Shown: positions 38,763 to 50,194 of the stretch, one piece after another
How the letters are laid out: the number at the start of each line of letters is the position of its first letter
Numbering within the stretch: the first letter of the stretch is position 1
Source of the DNA: Brevipalpus yothersi
Lineage: Eukaryota > Arthropoda > Arachnida > Trombidiformes > Tenuipalpidae
DNA: 64,000 nucleotides
Assembly (NCBI GenBank): GCA_003956705.1
Contig: QZCP01000801.1
Location: 85,114 to 149,113 of the forward strand
Direction: 5' to 3'
Position numbers and translations under genes: made by a program
Notes under the pieces: generated by a model
Database searches by the model: none
What the model was told of the DNA's origin: nothing
The model's input: the letters and a program-made list of their open reading frames with translations, nothing else

Positions 38763-39406
38763 ATGTCTTCCGATACTCATCCAGTGTATGCTCCATTTTT
38801 CGGAGTAATAGGAGCCTCATCGGCCATGATATTTTCGGCTTTAGGTGCTGCCTATGGGACTGCAAAATCTGGGGCGGGTATAGCTGCCATGGCGGTGATG
38901 CGACCAGATTTAATCATGAAATCGATTATACCAATTGTTATGGCCGGTATTATCGGTAAGTTCTAACAAAATCGAAATTAAATTTGTCCACACCAAAAGA
39001 AAACTGTCCGCATCATGAGTATCTAGTAGTAAACTGAAAACTTGAAACTAGGGAATCCAAACACTCTTCTTTCGCTGACTTCTTATCATATACATTTATC
39101 TACTACTCTTTCACGTACATAGGTATCTATGGTGTAGTTGTTGGTGCTCTAATTTCTACCAGTCTTACCATGCCATACTCATTGTACCAAGGATTCCTCC
39201 ACATGGGTGCCGGATTGGCGGTAGGATTGTCCGGGTTGGCTGCTGGCTTTGCCATAGGTGTTGTCGGTGATTCAGGTGTTAGAGGACAAGCTCAGCAGCC
39301 TCGATTATTTGTTGGCATGGTTTTAATCTTAATTTTTGCCGAAGTATTAGGTCTTTATGGATTAATTGTTTCTCTTATTCTCATTGGTAAAGCAGCTAGT
39401 GCTTAA
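38763..39406 (+). CDS. V-type H+-ATPase 16 kDa proteolipid subunit c
   Basis: Two exons, 38763-38955 and 39123-39406, phase-1 GT-AG intron, 158 aa, the usual size for this subunit. Four membrane helices are visible: from about residue 10 (YAPFFGVIGASSAMIFSALG), 55 (SIIPIVMAGIIGIYGVVVGA), 92 (MGAGLAVGLSGLAAGFAIGV) and 128 (LFVGMVLILIFAEVLGLYGL). Glu138 in IFAEVLGLYG of helix 4 is the essential proton-carrying residue. Subunit c forms the rotor ring of the V0 sector and moves protons across endomembranes and, in many arthropod epithelia, the apical plasma membrane. The sequence is very highly conserved, so the identification is firm. The start ATG follows an A-rich leader. Confidence 0.98.
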
Positions 39407-40247
39407 GTGAGTGAATGTGTTTTCATAATTTTGCACTATGAATTATGATTCATAATTTGTTTTTCTCTTCATTTTTGTCTGATTCGTTATGAGAGGTGAC
39501 TCATGAATGCTCGTGTGTGATTATTATTACTTTTTTGATCCATAGCAATACTGTTTACACTCACAATCATAATCACTCTTCCTTCTTCCTTTCCCTACGA
39601 TTATTATTACTACACTTTTTTTTCATTCACTGTTCAGTTGTTATTGTCATGTTTTTTTTTGAGCCCAGAAAAATAAGTCACAAAGAGAGATGATGATTCT
39701 CGAAAGAGAACCTTTGTATTTATAATAATAATCTAGATTCGCTGAATTATTTTCATTAACAAATTTTTTCACATCTGGGCTCTTCATCTTCCTTCTTTTT
39801 CGATTATGGTCATTGATTTGGTCAAAAAGAAATGAATCAAGTGGTCACTAGTTATTTTTTAGGAATTTTCTTCCATCTTTGGTAATCCCAAAATTTTGGT
39901 AACGATCACGGGGATTAAAATCCTTCACAATTGCACCCAACATAATTTTCAAAATCAGAATTTTCTTTCTAGAATCATTGGCCTCTCAAACGTTTTTTCC
40001 CAAAATTTTTCATGCTTATTCTAGTTTTTGAATTTTTGAATTAGGAAACAGTATTTCTCTATGAGCAGTCATCAAGGTGTTGATAAAGACGACAATCACT
40101 AAAAAAGGCTTGAGTACAGAATGAAGGTTAGAGATGATCAGGCAAGATTGCTATTGAGGACATGGAATAGTGAGGATCATAACTTATGAATGGGAAAAGG
40201 AATTCATCGAAAAAAAATATTCTGCCTTTATACCGGATTAAGAATAG
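39407..40247. other. 3' flank of V-ATPase subunit c, no gene seen
   Basis: AT-rich sequence that probably includes the V-ATPase 3' UTR; no canonical AATAAA was found close to the stop. No coding potential recognised. Confidence 0.5.
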
Positions 40248-40312
40248 CCTTAGAATATCACGTGAAGCAGTTCTGATCGATCTGCTTCACTTGGGACATA
40301 TCGTATTCTTAA
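40248..40312. other. Hairpin with pre-miRNA-like size and shape
   Basis: Nested complementary arms: outer ttaagaata (40248-40256) with tattcttaa (40304-40312), and inner gtgaagcag (40262-40270) with ctgcttcac (40282-40290), around an 11-nt loop at 40271-40281. An internal mismatch region separates the two stems. The 65-nt fold is of microRNA-precursor size. I do not recognise a known miRNA seed, and neither strand is favoured by the sequence. Confidence 0.35.
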
Positions 40313-40668
40313 CTAGAAATATTTTGCAAATTAGTTTGGAATAATTACTCATGAATTTTATCAAAGAGCAAGGTAAGAACAGGTAGCAAATAATGGCGTC
40401 ATATAGCGTTATCTTTCTCCTATGGTAACATGATGGTAATTTATTATCACCATTTTGAGTGCAATATCGGAAGCAATATGAACAATGATCACTCCAGATG
40501 GAGATATTTGAGTGAATCAGAAAGCGCGCTTACCGATTAGAACTTTGATGATTTCAAATCGATGATATTGGAGAGAAAAATTCCATTCGAGGTCAATTTT
40601 CCATGTCTGCATGATTATACAATACAGTAGCATAAAAGATTTTGCACCTGAAATTAATTTTACCTGGC

Positions 40669-40672
40669 AAAA
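40669..40672 (-). terminator. RNA polymerase III T-run terminator of 5S rRNA
   Basis: TTTT on the minus strand follows the 3' CACAC end of the 5S gene after about two bases. Confidence 0.7.
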
Positions 40673-40674
40673 GT

Positions 40675-40792
40675 GTGTGCAACACCGGGGGTTCCCAAGT
40701 GGTCTCCCTCCCAAGTACTAACCCGGCCCAACGTTGCTTATCTTCAGAGATCGGACGGGATCTGGAGTTTTCAACGTGGTATGGTCGCACAC
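40675..40792 (-). rRNA. 5S ribosomal RNA gene
   Basis: Minus strand, 118 nt. The conserved 5S order is present: gaccataccac near the 5' end, ccgatctctgaag, ataagcaacgttgggccgg, gttagtacttggg, gggagaccacttgggaa and the closing gttgcacac. The ends gtgtgcgac and gttgcacac pair into a 9-bp helix I with one G-U pair. The internal Pol III control region is recognisable, with a few differences from the usual animal consensus (for example ttgggaggga where ttggatggga is common). A TATATAA about 25-31 bp upstream and a T-run at the 3' end suggest an intact Pol III unit. It is a single copy in this window, not a tandem cluster. Confidence 0.92.
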
Positions 40793-40816
40793 AAAATCGA
40801 ATGGTACAGAGTTGCA

Positions 40817-40823
40817 TTATATA
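40817..40823 (-). promoter_or_regulatory. TATA-like element of the 5S rRNA gene
   Basis: TATATAA on the minus strand 25-31 bp upstream of the 5S start, a position where arthropod 5S genes commonly carry an upstream TATA-type element. Confidence 0.6.
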
Positions 40824-41840
40824 CTTGAGATTGATAATATGTTCAATTGTTGATAATTTTTGGCGGACAATTCTCCAACACCACCATATCTACTATTAAG
40901 CTTGCCATTTTTGAGAAGATTGCGGATTTCTATGGACTAGATTTTGTAATGACAGTTTGATGAAACAATTCCTTCTGCTGATAGCAACTGAAATCGAAGA
41001 AAGTCAAAAAATTTGACTGATCTATCGCTCAAAATCATTGCTAATCGAAATCTAACATTTGAATGCTGAGCTCAAATAAAAATCTGATTTGACTGGTTGA
41101 GGCCTGAGTTCAGCACTGAGTTTGCTGAAAAGAGGAAGTCTTATTATTTCGCAATAATTAGAATAGAAATCGATCAGCCATGAATGGAAACTGCTAAAAT
41201 CTGCCAATGAAGTGACAAAAATTTAATCACATAATCTTCATCGAAGCTTTATATCAAATTAGATGAAGAGAGGAAGAGAAAGGAACAATTAATCATAGAG
41301 TTTCATCCGAATAATCTCGGAAATTTCGTGTGTCGTGACTGACATCAAACCCACTGGATCAAGTGTTTGGAACGCTTAGCATTTCCTAGAAACCGCATCA
41401 GATGAGCGTTCCTGTTCATAGTGACTTACGATCGTCAGTCTATGTTGAATCGCAGTAAGAGATCAGCTTCTTATTTTAAAAAATTTTAAATTGTTCTGCA
41501 AGAAAAAAAATGGAGCATCGAAAAAAATATATCATTTTTTTCGAAAGATTTCTACTTTTCACTTCTCTTCTCCTCTCATTTAGGTGATGATCATGATGAG
41601 CTTGGTGCAAAAAAGGTCTGTCTCCTCTCTATGGGCCATTTTTCCCTGCTCAGGATGAAAATTTTGTCTATCTTCTCTCTCTCACTCTTCAAACCCACTT
41701 ATCATCACTCACTTGATGATATTAGATGAAAATGATGATCATGACGTCCCATGATCTTTGCTCTTTCTCTTCTCTTTTCCACTCCACTCCCCTCTCTTCT
41801 CTCTATTCTCATCAAAGTGTGGCTTCACCTGAGATGATGA

Positions 41841-41842
<2 letters not shown>

Positions 41843-41891
<49 letters not shown>
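41843..41891. repeat. (CT)n microsatellite
   Basis: About 24 CT units. Confidence 0.95.
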
Positions 41892-41892
<1 letters not shown>

Positions 41893-42535
41893 ACTTTCAA
41901 ATTTTGCTTGTTCCACTATTTTGCTTCTCAAATTTTTTTTTGTTCTGTTCATCACCGGCAAAAAGTGATAACAAAATAAGTACTCGTGTTGCCACTAGTA
42001 GAGAGTATTTGGTAACGATCTACATAAAAGATCATTTTTGTATGGACCATTAAACACTGAATGAATCTTTTGGTAGATTTTTTGTCGTCAAACAAATCGA
42101 TGGAAAAAAGCTTAAAAGAGAAGGAAACAGCGCAACAAAAATCAGAGCGAACCTCATAACAAACGAAAAAACGAAAAAAACATTAGAACGTTGGAACGAG
42201 AAAAATACACCTCTCCACCAACTCCACAATTTTGAAAGATAATTTTGATTTTTTTTGTCCCACGATATAGCAAAACAGATCTGACAGCGAATTGTTCATA
42301 AATGATGACTTTTCTTGGATCACCTATGTGATGAGTTGGAAAGAGAACATTTTTACCTGAAAGAAAGATTTAGCATTATTTTGACCGGAAATCTATGTTC
42401 ACTGTACAATGTCCTCGTACAGTTCATCCATTGTCAAAAGGGGAGTCAATGTTTTAGCCTTATTTCCTTGATGAGATCAAAGATAAGATGTTATTGTTTT
42501 AATAATACACTCTTCTCTCTCTGTCTCTCTCCTTG

Positions 42536-42538
<3 letters not shown>

Positions 42539-42579
<41 letters not shown>
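42539..42579. repeat. (GA)n microsatellite
   Basis: About 20 GA units, immediately after a short CT patch. Confidence 0.9.
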
Positions 42580-42585
<6 letters not shown>

Positions 42586-43613
42586 AAAGTTATTGAAAAA
42601 AGATGATAATATTTAGAGGAGAAAAACTTAATCCAGCATCCTTGGATTTTTTCCTTTGGCTCTCTCTTTCTCTTGGCCAATTTTTGATCCTGAAATTTGA
42701 AACTTTTGCTCTAATTCTTAGCAAAAAATAAAATAAAATGAAGTTACTCAAATAATCCAATCAACTTGTGAATCTTCACTTAGAAAACGAAATAGTTGAA
42801 AGAGAAAGCGAAAAGAAATTATATTTTTCTTGCTAATTTTATGAACAACAAGCAAGCATGGGTCGAATTAAGAGAATACATGTATTCTAGGTCAAAGCAA
42901 ATCAAAACATTGAAATTTGAGTTGTCAAAAAAAAGATGCTGAGTGCTGAGAGAGAGAAGCAAAAATTTTCCATTGCAATCATTACTCTAATCTTGCACTC
43001 TTCATCTCTTCATCTCTCTCTCTCTCTGTCTCACTGTGTATGTTTGTCCAGGCAAATGAACTTGTGTTTTATCCTCTTATCAACACATATACACTCACAC
43101 ATACTCAAAATTCATAGCACAATGTATAAACAAATAAGTTAATTGAAAACGAAAACATTTGATAAACTTCCTGTGAAGCTCAAATGTTGATGATCAACGA
43201 GGAGAAGAAAAAGAAAGCGAAAGCAAAACTTTTACCATTCTTTATAGTGTAAACTGGACTGAATTTTTAAATCTATTATGACTTGGTATAATTTAAATTT
43301 TGCCCTTCTAAAAACCTCTTTCAGCATGTTATCATCTTTTTGTTCTTCATCTTCTCTCTTCCTCTTCTCCCCCTCTCTCTACCTCCCTCATCATCTCTCC
43401 CACATCAAATACACTAGGAATATCCCCTACCCAGATACGTCAGCATTCAAGTCCACTGTCTGTATTACCTTTGTAAACAGCATTCTCTCTCTCTCTCTCT
43501 GTGATCATCATGATCAATTGAACTGTGCCGCGAATAGCTGAGATAAACATAAAAATATTCCTATTCACGCTAGCATACTCTCTCTGGATGCTGCTAGTAC
43601 AAAGCTCGAAAAC

Positions 43614-43618
<5 letters not shown>

Positions 43619-43672
<54 letters not shown>

Positions 43673-43784
43673 AAAAGATGGGCATCAGATCCTCATGGTA
43701 CACACATATAATAATAATCACAGCCAAACGGTGAAACAATAAAGATGAGCAAAGCATATGAGGGGAAATGGAAGATGGAATTTG

Positions 43785-43838
<54 letters not shown>
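43619..43838. repeat. Pair of (CT)n microsatellites
   Basis: CT tracts at 43619-43669 and 43788-43838, both about 25 units, separated by about 120 bp of unique sequence. Confidence 0.95.
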
Positions 43839-43842
<4 letters not shown>

Positions 43843-43993
43843 AACTGCTCACAGGCAGTTTACAGCCATCAAGTTTGTAAGCTTTTTTCCACAAGCTCTG
43901 ATAATGATAGAAACCATGTGATGATTAGATACATAAAGACGTGAGAGAGAGAGAAGAGAGGGAGTATCTCAATTGGGTCATGATACGTCGTTG

Positions 43994-44013
43994 AAGAGAG
44001 AGAGAGAGAGAGA

Positions 44014-44064
<51 letters not shown>
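43994..44064. repeat. (GA)n microsatellite
   Basis: About 33 GA units with one interruption (ggaaa) near 44015; inverted relative to the CT pair just upstream. Confidence 0.95.
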
Positions 44065-44068
<4 letters not shown>

Positions 44069-44447
44069 AGATGATCTGACGATTAGAGCTTCAGCACTCT
44101 ATGTGCTGATGCATGCTTGTAACCAAGCAAGATAGTCGACAGAGAGAAGAGAGAAGATGAGAGAAGAGAGGGGGGGAAGAAATGATGAGAAAATGTGTGA
44201 GAGAGTAGAGAAGAATAATAGAGGGGTATAACGAAGAGTATCATCCATAATATACGAAAGATGAGCGATGGGTATATAAAGGCGACTACTCAAACAATCC
44301 GGCTTTTTTTCTCCTTTCAAATCTTGTGAAAATATATCCAAAAATTGCCCCCAATAAATTTTCTTTCTCTCTCTCTCTTTTCCTCTCTTTTCCTCTCTCT
44401 TCCTCTCTCTCTCTTCCCATTTCATGCCTGAATCTTGGTCCCAATTA

Positions 44448-44773
44448 CAGGGTGAGTCAAAATATGTGCCCAAAGTTAGACTTCAACTGAGGTCTATCAT
44501 CAGAATCATCTAATCACTATTCGACATATTGTCCATGGACTCAGCACCAAAGAATATGAAAAGTTCACAATCGAATTAGACCTCAGCTGGACTCGATCAG
44601 GTTCACCATTAAGCTCAATGTTGAAGCTGATCGATTCCAGTTGAGGCCAAAAAAATTTTCAATCCCCATGTTGGTGAACAAGTCAACTAATCTGATTGTG
44701 ATTAGAAGTATCCATTAAGATTAACCTCTCACTTAAACCTTTTCTCTCTGGACAGGTATTTTGACTCACCCTG
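44448..44773. mobile_element. Tc1/mariner-type MITE, 326 bp
   Basis: A perfect 17-bp terminal inverted repeat, CAGGGTGAGTCAAAATA at 44448-44464 and its reverse complement at 44757-44773, is flanked on both sides by TA (44446-44447 and 44774-44775), the target-site duplication typical of Tc1/mariner elements. The interior has no transposase frame, so it is a non-autonomous MITE. Its right end lies 11 bp before the first KLF ATG, and it carries a pyrimidine stretch and cag just inside its right repeat. Confidence 0.88.
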
Positions 44774-44784
44774 TACCAACAGGA

Positions 44785-46869
44785 ATGCCTGTATCGGTTA
44801 TAGTTAAAGCTCCACCAAGATCATATCATGGTACAAAATTGTCAAATAATATAACCAATAATCATCACCACATGATACGTTCAAAAGTTTCACTTAAAAG
44901 TCAAGCTCTTGATCTATCCATAAAAAATTGTGCTACAACTGTTGCTGTTGCTCCTTCTCCGTCTTCTCCGTCTTCTCCGTCTTCTTCATCTTCATCATCA
45001 TCATCTTCTATTCTCCATCAGCAACACCATCACCATCACTATCAACAACACTATCATCATCCATACGAACACATTGATGATCACAATGAAGATGCGCAAT
45101 CAACTTTTATTAACTCATCTTCGGTAATTGATTACGAATCAAGTCAACCACCGCCTCCATCACCAAGCCCACCCTTTTTATCATCATTGCCCATCCCTCT
45201 GGTTCAAGTACCTTCGCCAACATCATGCAGCGGCAGTGGTAACAGTGGCGGCGGTGTCGGTGGTGGCAGTGGTGGCAGTGGTGGCATACCGTATCCATAT
45301 GCGAACAATTTATTCCAATTGTTACTATCAAAACCCGATTATTATCATGCTGCCGCAACTGCAGCCGGTATGGCTGCCGCATACAGATCATCACTGGCAA
45401 ATCATATAATATACGATAATAGCAGTCTAAATTATCTATACCATTCTGGTGGTGAAAGTAATGATGGATACTTTTATCCATCATCATCACCACCATCTTC
45501 ATCATCATTCATCGGATCACCATCATCAGCATCATCACCAAATATATTGGCTAATTTGGATAATTTGAATGTTAATTCGAGAAATATTAATTTCAATGGT
45601 ATGGTAAATGGTAGCTATAGTAGTATAAATCGTAAAAATGGTGTCAATAATTATATGTATGATAAAATTGGCAACATCACGGTAAAAGGATCATATTCAA
45701 TCGATGGTTTAAATGGTACAATTTCATCAAATAATATTAATAATAATAATAATAGTATTAATAATAGTAATAATAATACAATCATATCGACAACATTATC
45801 GACAACTTCCGTAGCAACAGGGAAAAATGATTCCAATTCAAATTCATCTGGTACCGGTGAAACTGTTCGTCGTCGAACGTACAAGTGTACATACACAAAT
45901 TGTACCAAAACGTATTTTAAAAGTTCTCATCTGAAAGCTCATTTTCGAACTCACACAGGTAAGCCAATCAATTCTAATGATTTTTTTTTCTCTCCTCTCT
46001 TTTTTTTCTCTTCTCTTTTTTCCCTTCAACATTCCATCTTCTTATTCTGCCAGACCAGTGTTGAGTGTGTTCATCATCATTTGATTCATTAATTTATTTT
46101 TTTGCTCGAAGAAAATCGAAAAAAAACATCTCTTATTATTTTTATTTCTTTGCAAGATTGAAGAAAACATCAACAACAACAACTACACAACAACAAAAAT
46201 TACTCTCACACACAGTGTTTTTGCTCTTATTGATAAGTTCCAATAAACACTCAAAAAAAGAACTGATCCCATCTCAAATTGCTCGTGGCTCTTGATTGTG
46301 TAAAGGGATGAAGGAAAATTTTAGTCGATAATCATTCATCAAAAAACTTAATCACCTGACCACTTATGCAAAATTCGAGAGAGACCGAAAATTGATCTGG
46401 CAAATCAGCTTCCTAAATATGCTGACGATTAATTTTTTTTTATTCTTATTAGAACTTAATACGAATTTTATCATGAATTCTTTTTGTTTCCTCTTTCCTC
46501 TTTGCTTCTTAATCTTTTTTTCAGAAAAATAATTTTTTTCCACTCTTTTTTCATCATTCAATTCTTCTTCTTCTCCTCTTTCCTCCTCTTTCCTCTTCTA
46601 TCTACCTCCTCAACCCTTTGAACACCCACTCAAATTTCCTCCTATTCCTACCAAATTCCATTCCTTATTCCTCCTATTCCTCCTATTTTTACTTAGGTGA
46701 AAAGCCATTCGCCTGTAATTGGCAAGGATGTGGCCGACAATTTTCTAGATCTGATGAGCTTTCTCGCCATAAGCGAACTCATACAGGAGAAAAACGATTT
46801 GCATGTAATATATGTGGACGTAGATTTATGCGAAGTGATCATTTAACTAAACACATTAAAAGACATTGA
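44785..46869 (+). CDS. KLF10/11 (cabut)-type Kruppel-like zinc-finger transcription factor
   Basis: Two exons, 44785-45958 and 46697-46869, phase-1 GT-AG intron; 448 aa if the first ATG is the start. Three C-terminal C2H2 fingers (Cys368-His448) end exactly at the stop. KTYFKSSHLKAHFRTHTG, FSRSDELSRHKRTHTGEK and RRFMRSDHLTKH follow KLF10/KLF11/cabut rather than KLF3/8/12, so it should bind GC/CACCC boxes in the nucleus. The intron splits the first linker just before GEKP. The N-terminal part is low complexity: Ser, His, Gly and Asn runs. QALDLSIK (44902-44925) resembles the PxDLS motif that recruits the CtBP corepressor. The true N-terminus is uncertain: the frame is open upstream to 44737 and splice acceptors in the same phase precede the ATG, so an upstream exon may add residues. 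Confidence 0.88.
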
Positions 46870-48559
46870 ATCATTCACAAAATATAATAACAATAATAAT
46901 CATTAATAATCGGCCAATTATTCATCTTCAACAATCTTACAGCAAGCAACCTATCGTCATTGATGATAATAATAATTTTTCTAGCCTTCATCATGAAAGC
47001 ATGGAAACTTATCAAGTGAGTCCAAATTTTTTGGCTTCGTATTAAGTATGAATACTCGCGATATGTATGACAAGGTGCTAAGTTCAAGGGTTTTGCGCAA
47101 AAAATGGTCTCATTGGTCAGTGTGAGTTAGGTAGCTTTATCGAATGATTAGCAGCATTAATTGCTCAGAAATTAGAGAAACAGAGAGAGAGAGATAATTG
47201 AAAAAGAGAGATTTTTTATTCTTAAATTTACAGATATTCATTTCCTGGAACCTACTACTTGAAAGAAATGGCTCCAAAATTTCATCATTTATTCGATTTA
47301 ATCTGCTCGATGGAGACATTGTCCACTTCCTGGATTCCTCATTTCTTCAGACTTCAAATCATATGATGCTAATCAGATCACCATGACACACAATCAGTTC
47401 CTATGAACCCAGGTGATGAGGTCCATAGGTGAACAGCTGGCTGAACTTTGTGTAGAACTATGGATTATGATTTGAAAAATGTAATTTCAATGTGCCAACA
47501 AAAAATTTGTAGGATTCATCAGTAAGTGATTGCAACTGTTCTCTTCTGTTTCTCTATTAAGTTTGAAAACTAACTAACCACACAGCCACACAAGTTTTGA
47601 TTGTCAATCAAAGCTCTTGAAGCTGAAAAGATATCAGATGAGAAACCAGCCTCTCAGCTCATGTCAACACACACACATATTATCTTGTGTTCTCAGAGTT
47701 ACTAGATTTCACTCTCTGAATAAAAAGTTAATCAGGCTGACTGGTGAGTATTAATAGATCAGCTTTATCTGAATATCTGAGTGAAGGAAAACAAAATTGA
47801 AAAGAGTAACATAAAAGGGAATTCCTACTCAAAACACAAACAATATTCTTGAATTATATCAGTCTCATCATACGATCAGTATTGATGAGTACTCATGCAA
47901 CACTTGAATTGCAAGTATTAATCTTAACGTTACAAGATTTGGTTGTGGATTGCAGCTAAGATACAGTTAGCAATTGACAAAGTACACTGATCATCGGGAA
48001 AAGTATTACCAAAGGTTTAGTTTTCCAATGTTGAAGAATAGGTGAGAAAAATCAAGGCTAATAAAATTGCTTTTGGAACTGAAAAGCTAAGGTTCTCCTA
48101 ACGTTAAACTACAAGATATGTATTCCTGGCCAATTCAGAATTCTAATTCAACATCACAATCAAGTGGGTGACACCGAATCATTTGTTCTGTTTTAGGATG
48201 ATGGTCAAGACATGGACCTACTATTCCGATGAATTCCATTCTATTGGATCTGAGAGGACATGATTCCTGAATTCTCAGTATTCAACTACAGTCCAGTAAG
48301 TGGTCAGTCAAAATTTGGGTCGAGAGAGGAAGGAAAAAAATTTTTTCACTTTTTCGCTTTCTAGAGAGTTGAAAAACGTTGATAGAAGCTTAAATATGTC
48401 AAAAAATTTTAATCTTCTATTGACTAGACATAAAGCTTAAGTTTGCCCGATGAAAGTGATCACAAGCTGAGTTCCAAGAAGACCAGACTGGAAAAGAAGC
48501 ATGAGAATTGCGATTCCATTTGCTTGAATATGATGCATTCCAGCGAATATATATAATTC

Positions 48560-48561
<2 letters not shown>

Positions 48562-48607
<46 letters not shown>
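48562..48607. repeat. (CT)n microsatellite
   Basis: About 23 CT units. Confidence 0.95.
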
Positions 48608-48610
<3 letters not shown>

Positions 48611-49809
48611 CCAATATATAAGTTATTCTCTTCCCTCAAAGCCAAATATCACGACAATCGTATGAGTGACCATGTTTAGGTGAATATTGACTGATGATCT
48701 GGATGGTCAACTTGATTTAAGCTGTTGCAAACAAAGAAAGAAAGAGAAAGAGAGAGATATAGCATTTTACCTTAGGGAACCAGTAAAGTAGAAAAAAAAT
48801 GATCACTTACCGCTGCTAGCATCAATTTTTCTTGCCATGAGAGTCAGCAGAAATCGTGCTCACCTTGATTTGATAGCCATTCTCACAATAAGTTTAATTT
48901 TTTGGCATGATTTAATTTCAGCTTAAGTAATCCATAAAAGAATTTCCATCATGACATGAGTCAGAATGCTACATCTAGAAAGTGTCAAAAGAGAGGAAAG
49001 AAAGAGAGAGAGAGAGAGATGACTTCTATTGAAAATATCATGACTCAAAATTGTGATGAGATTTTGGTAAATTGACAGTTGATCATGCTTTCAAAGTAAA
49101 GTGAGAGAGAGAAAGAATTTTAGAATTCCATTGATTTTCATCACACGTAAGGCAGATACATCAGACTTGTGAGGTACCTATGATTAGCTCTGTTCTGCAA
49201 CACACATTCCGTGAGTTATGTGATTGAATTTGAATTTAAATGTTCAAATTGGTGTTCACACAACATGAGTGCTTAATCGCAGAGGGAGAGAAGAGCAAAT
49301 CCTGTAGGATGCATCATCATTTGTTGAAAAGATTATATGCACCATCATGGTGAACAGAAAATGATGCTCACCAGACTACATGATCAACAACGAAAATCGA
49401 TGAAATTGACTGTGAACAGTGTTCAAAAATGATCAAAATATCTTAATCAATAGTAAAATGGTTACATCTGTGAATAATGAATCAAATCAGCGGGACATTT
49501 GAGCCTCTCTCATGAAAGCAAGATGTGAATGCATGTTGAGAGAGATGCGAAATGAGGCAGCAACAAGGCTTCCCTGTATGTGTGAACGTCCGCCGATTGT
49601 TGCCTGGGCCGATCGTAGGAGTGGGCCTAACTCAACGAAGTGGCCTAAGTTTGAATGTGATAGAATGCGGCAGTGACCTGGAAGGGAAAGAGAGGAAGAG
49701 AGAGAGAGATGCAAAGAGAAAGAGCATCATCCTGATTGAACGAGAGGCTGAGAAAGAGCGTAGGATGAACGGTGATGAGGAAGAACGTCCTACACCCAAC
49801 ATCAGGAGA

Positions 49810-49843
<34 letters not shown>

Positions 49844-50129
49844 CCAATGACATGGCCGAATCGTGTCAACGATCATCATCAAAACGATGGATACATGATG
49901 GGTAAGCATCATGGGTGAAGAAGATGAAGAAAAAGAAGAAGATGAAGAAGAACGAAGTGAGAAGAAAGAAGATGAAACTGAGGCTAGATGTGCAGAGCAA
50001 GGAGAGAATAATTTTTCGGCAAATATAAGCAAATAAAATATATGATTCTTCCAATTTTTTTCGATTTTTTCTGCTCTTTCCTGAGCTCCAAGGATGGACA
50101 CTGTAGATGGAATTTTTTCTTCCTTCTTT

Positions 50130-50131
<2 letters not shown>

Positions 50132-50192
<61 letters not shown>
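50132..50192. repeat. (GA)n microsatellite
   Basis: About 30 GA units. Confidence 0.95.

Positions 50193-50194
<2 letters not shown>

Larger units (their letters stand above)
40824..44445. other. Intergenic region, microsatellite rich
   Basis: No gene recognised between the 5S gene and the MITE. It holds CT tracts at 41843-41891, 43619-43669 and 43788-43838, and GA tracts at 42539-42579 and 43994-44064. A long pyrimidine tract (44360-44416) leads into the MITE and the KLF acceptor. Confidence 0.6.

Noticed and set aside
44761..44784. KLF start at a TTG within the MITE terminal repeat
   Set aside because: TTG is not a normal animal start codon; the first ATG of the frame is 44785, or an upstream exon supplies the start.
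48295..48330. Second copy of the MITE end (gtcagtcaaaatt)
   Set aside because: It matches only part of the terminal repeat and has no partner repeat or TA duplication.
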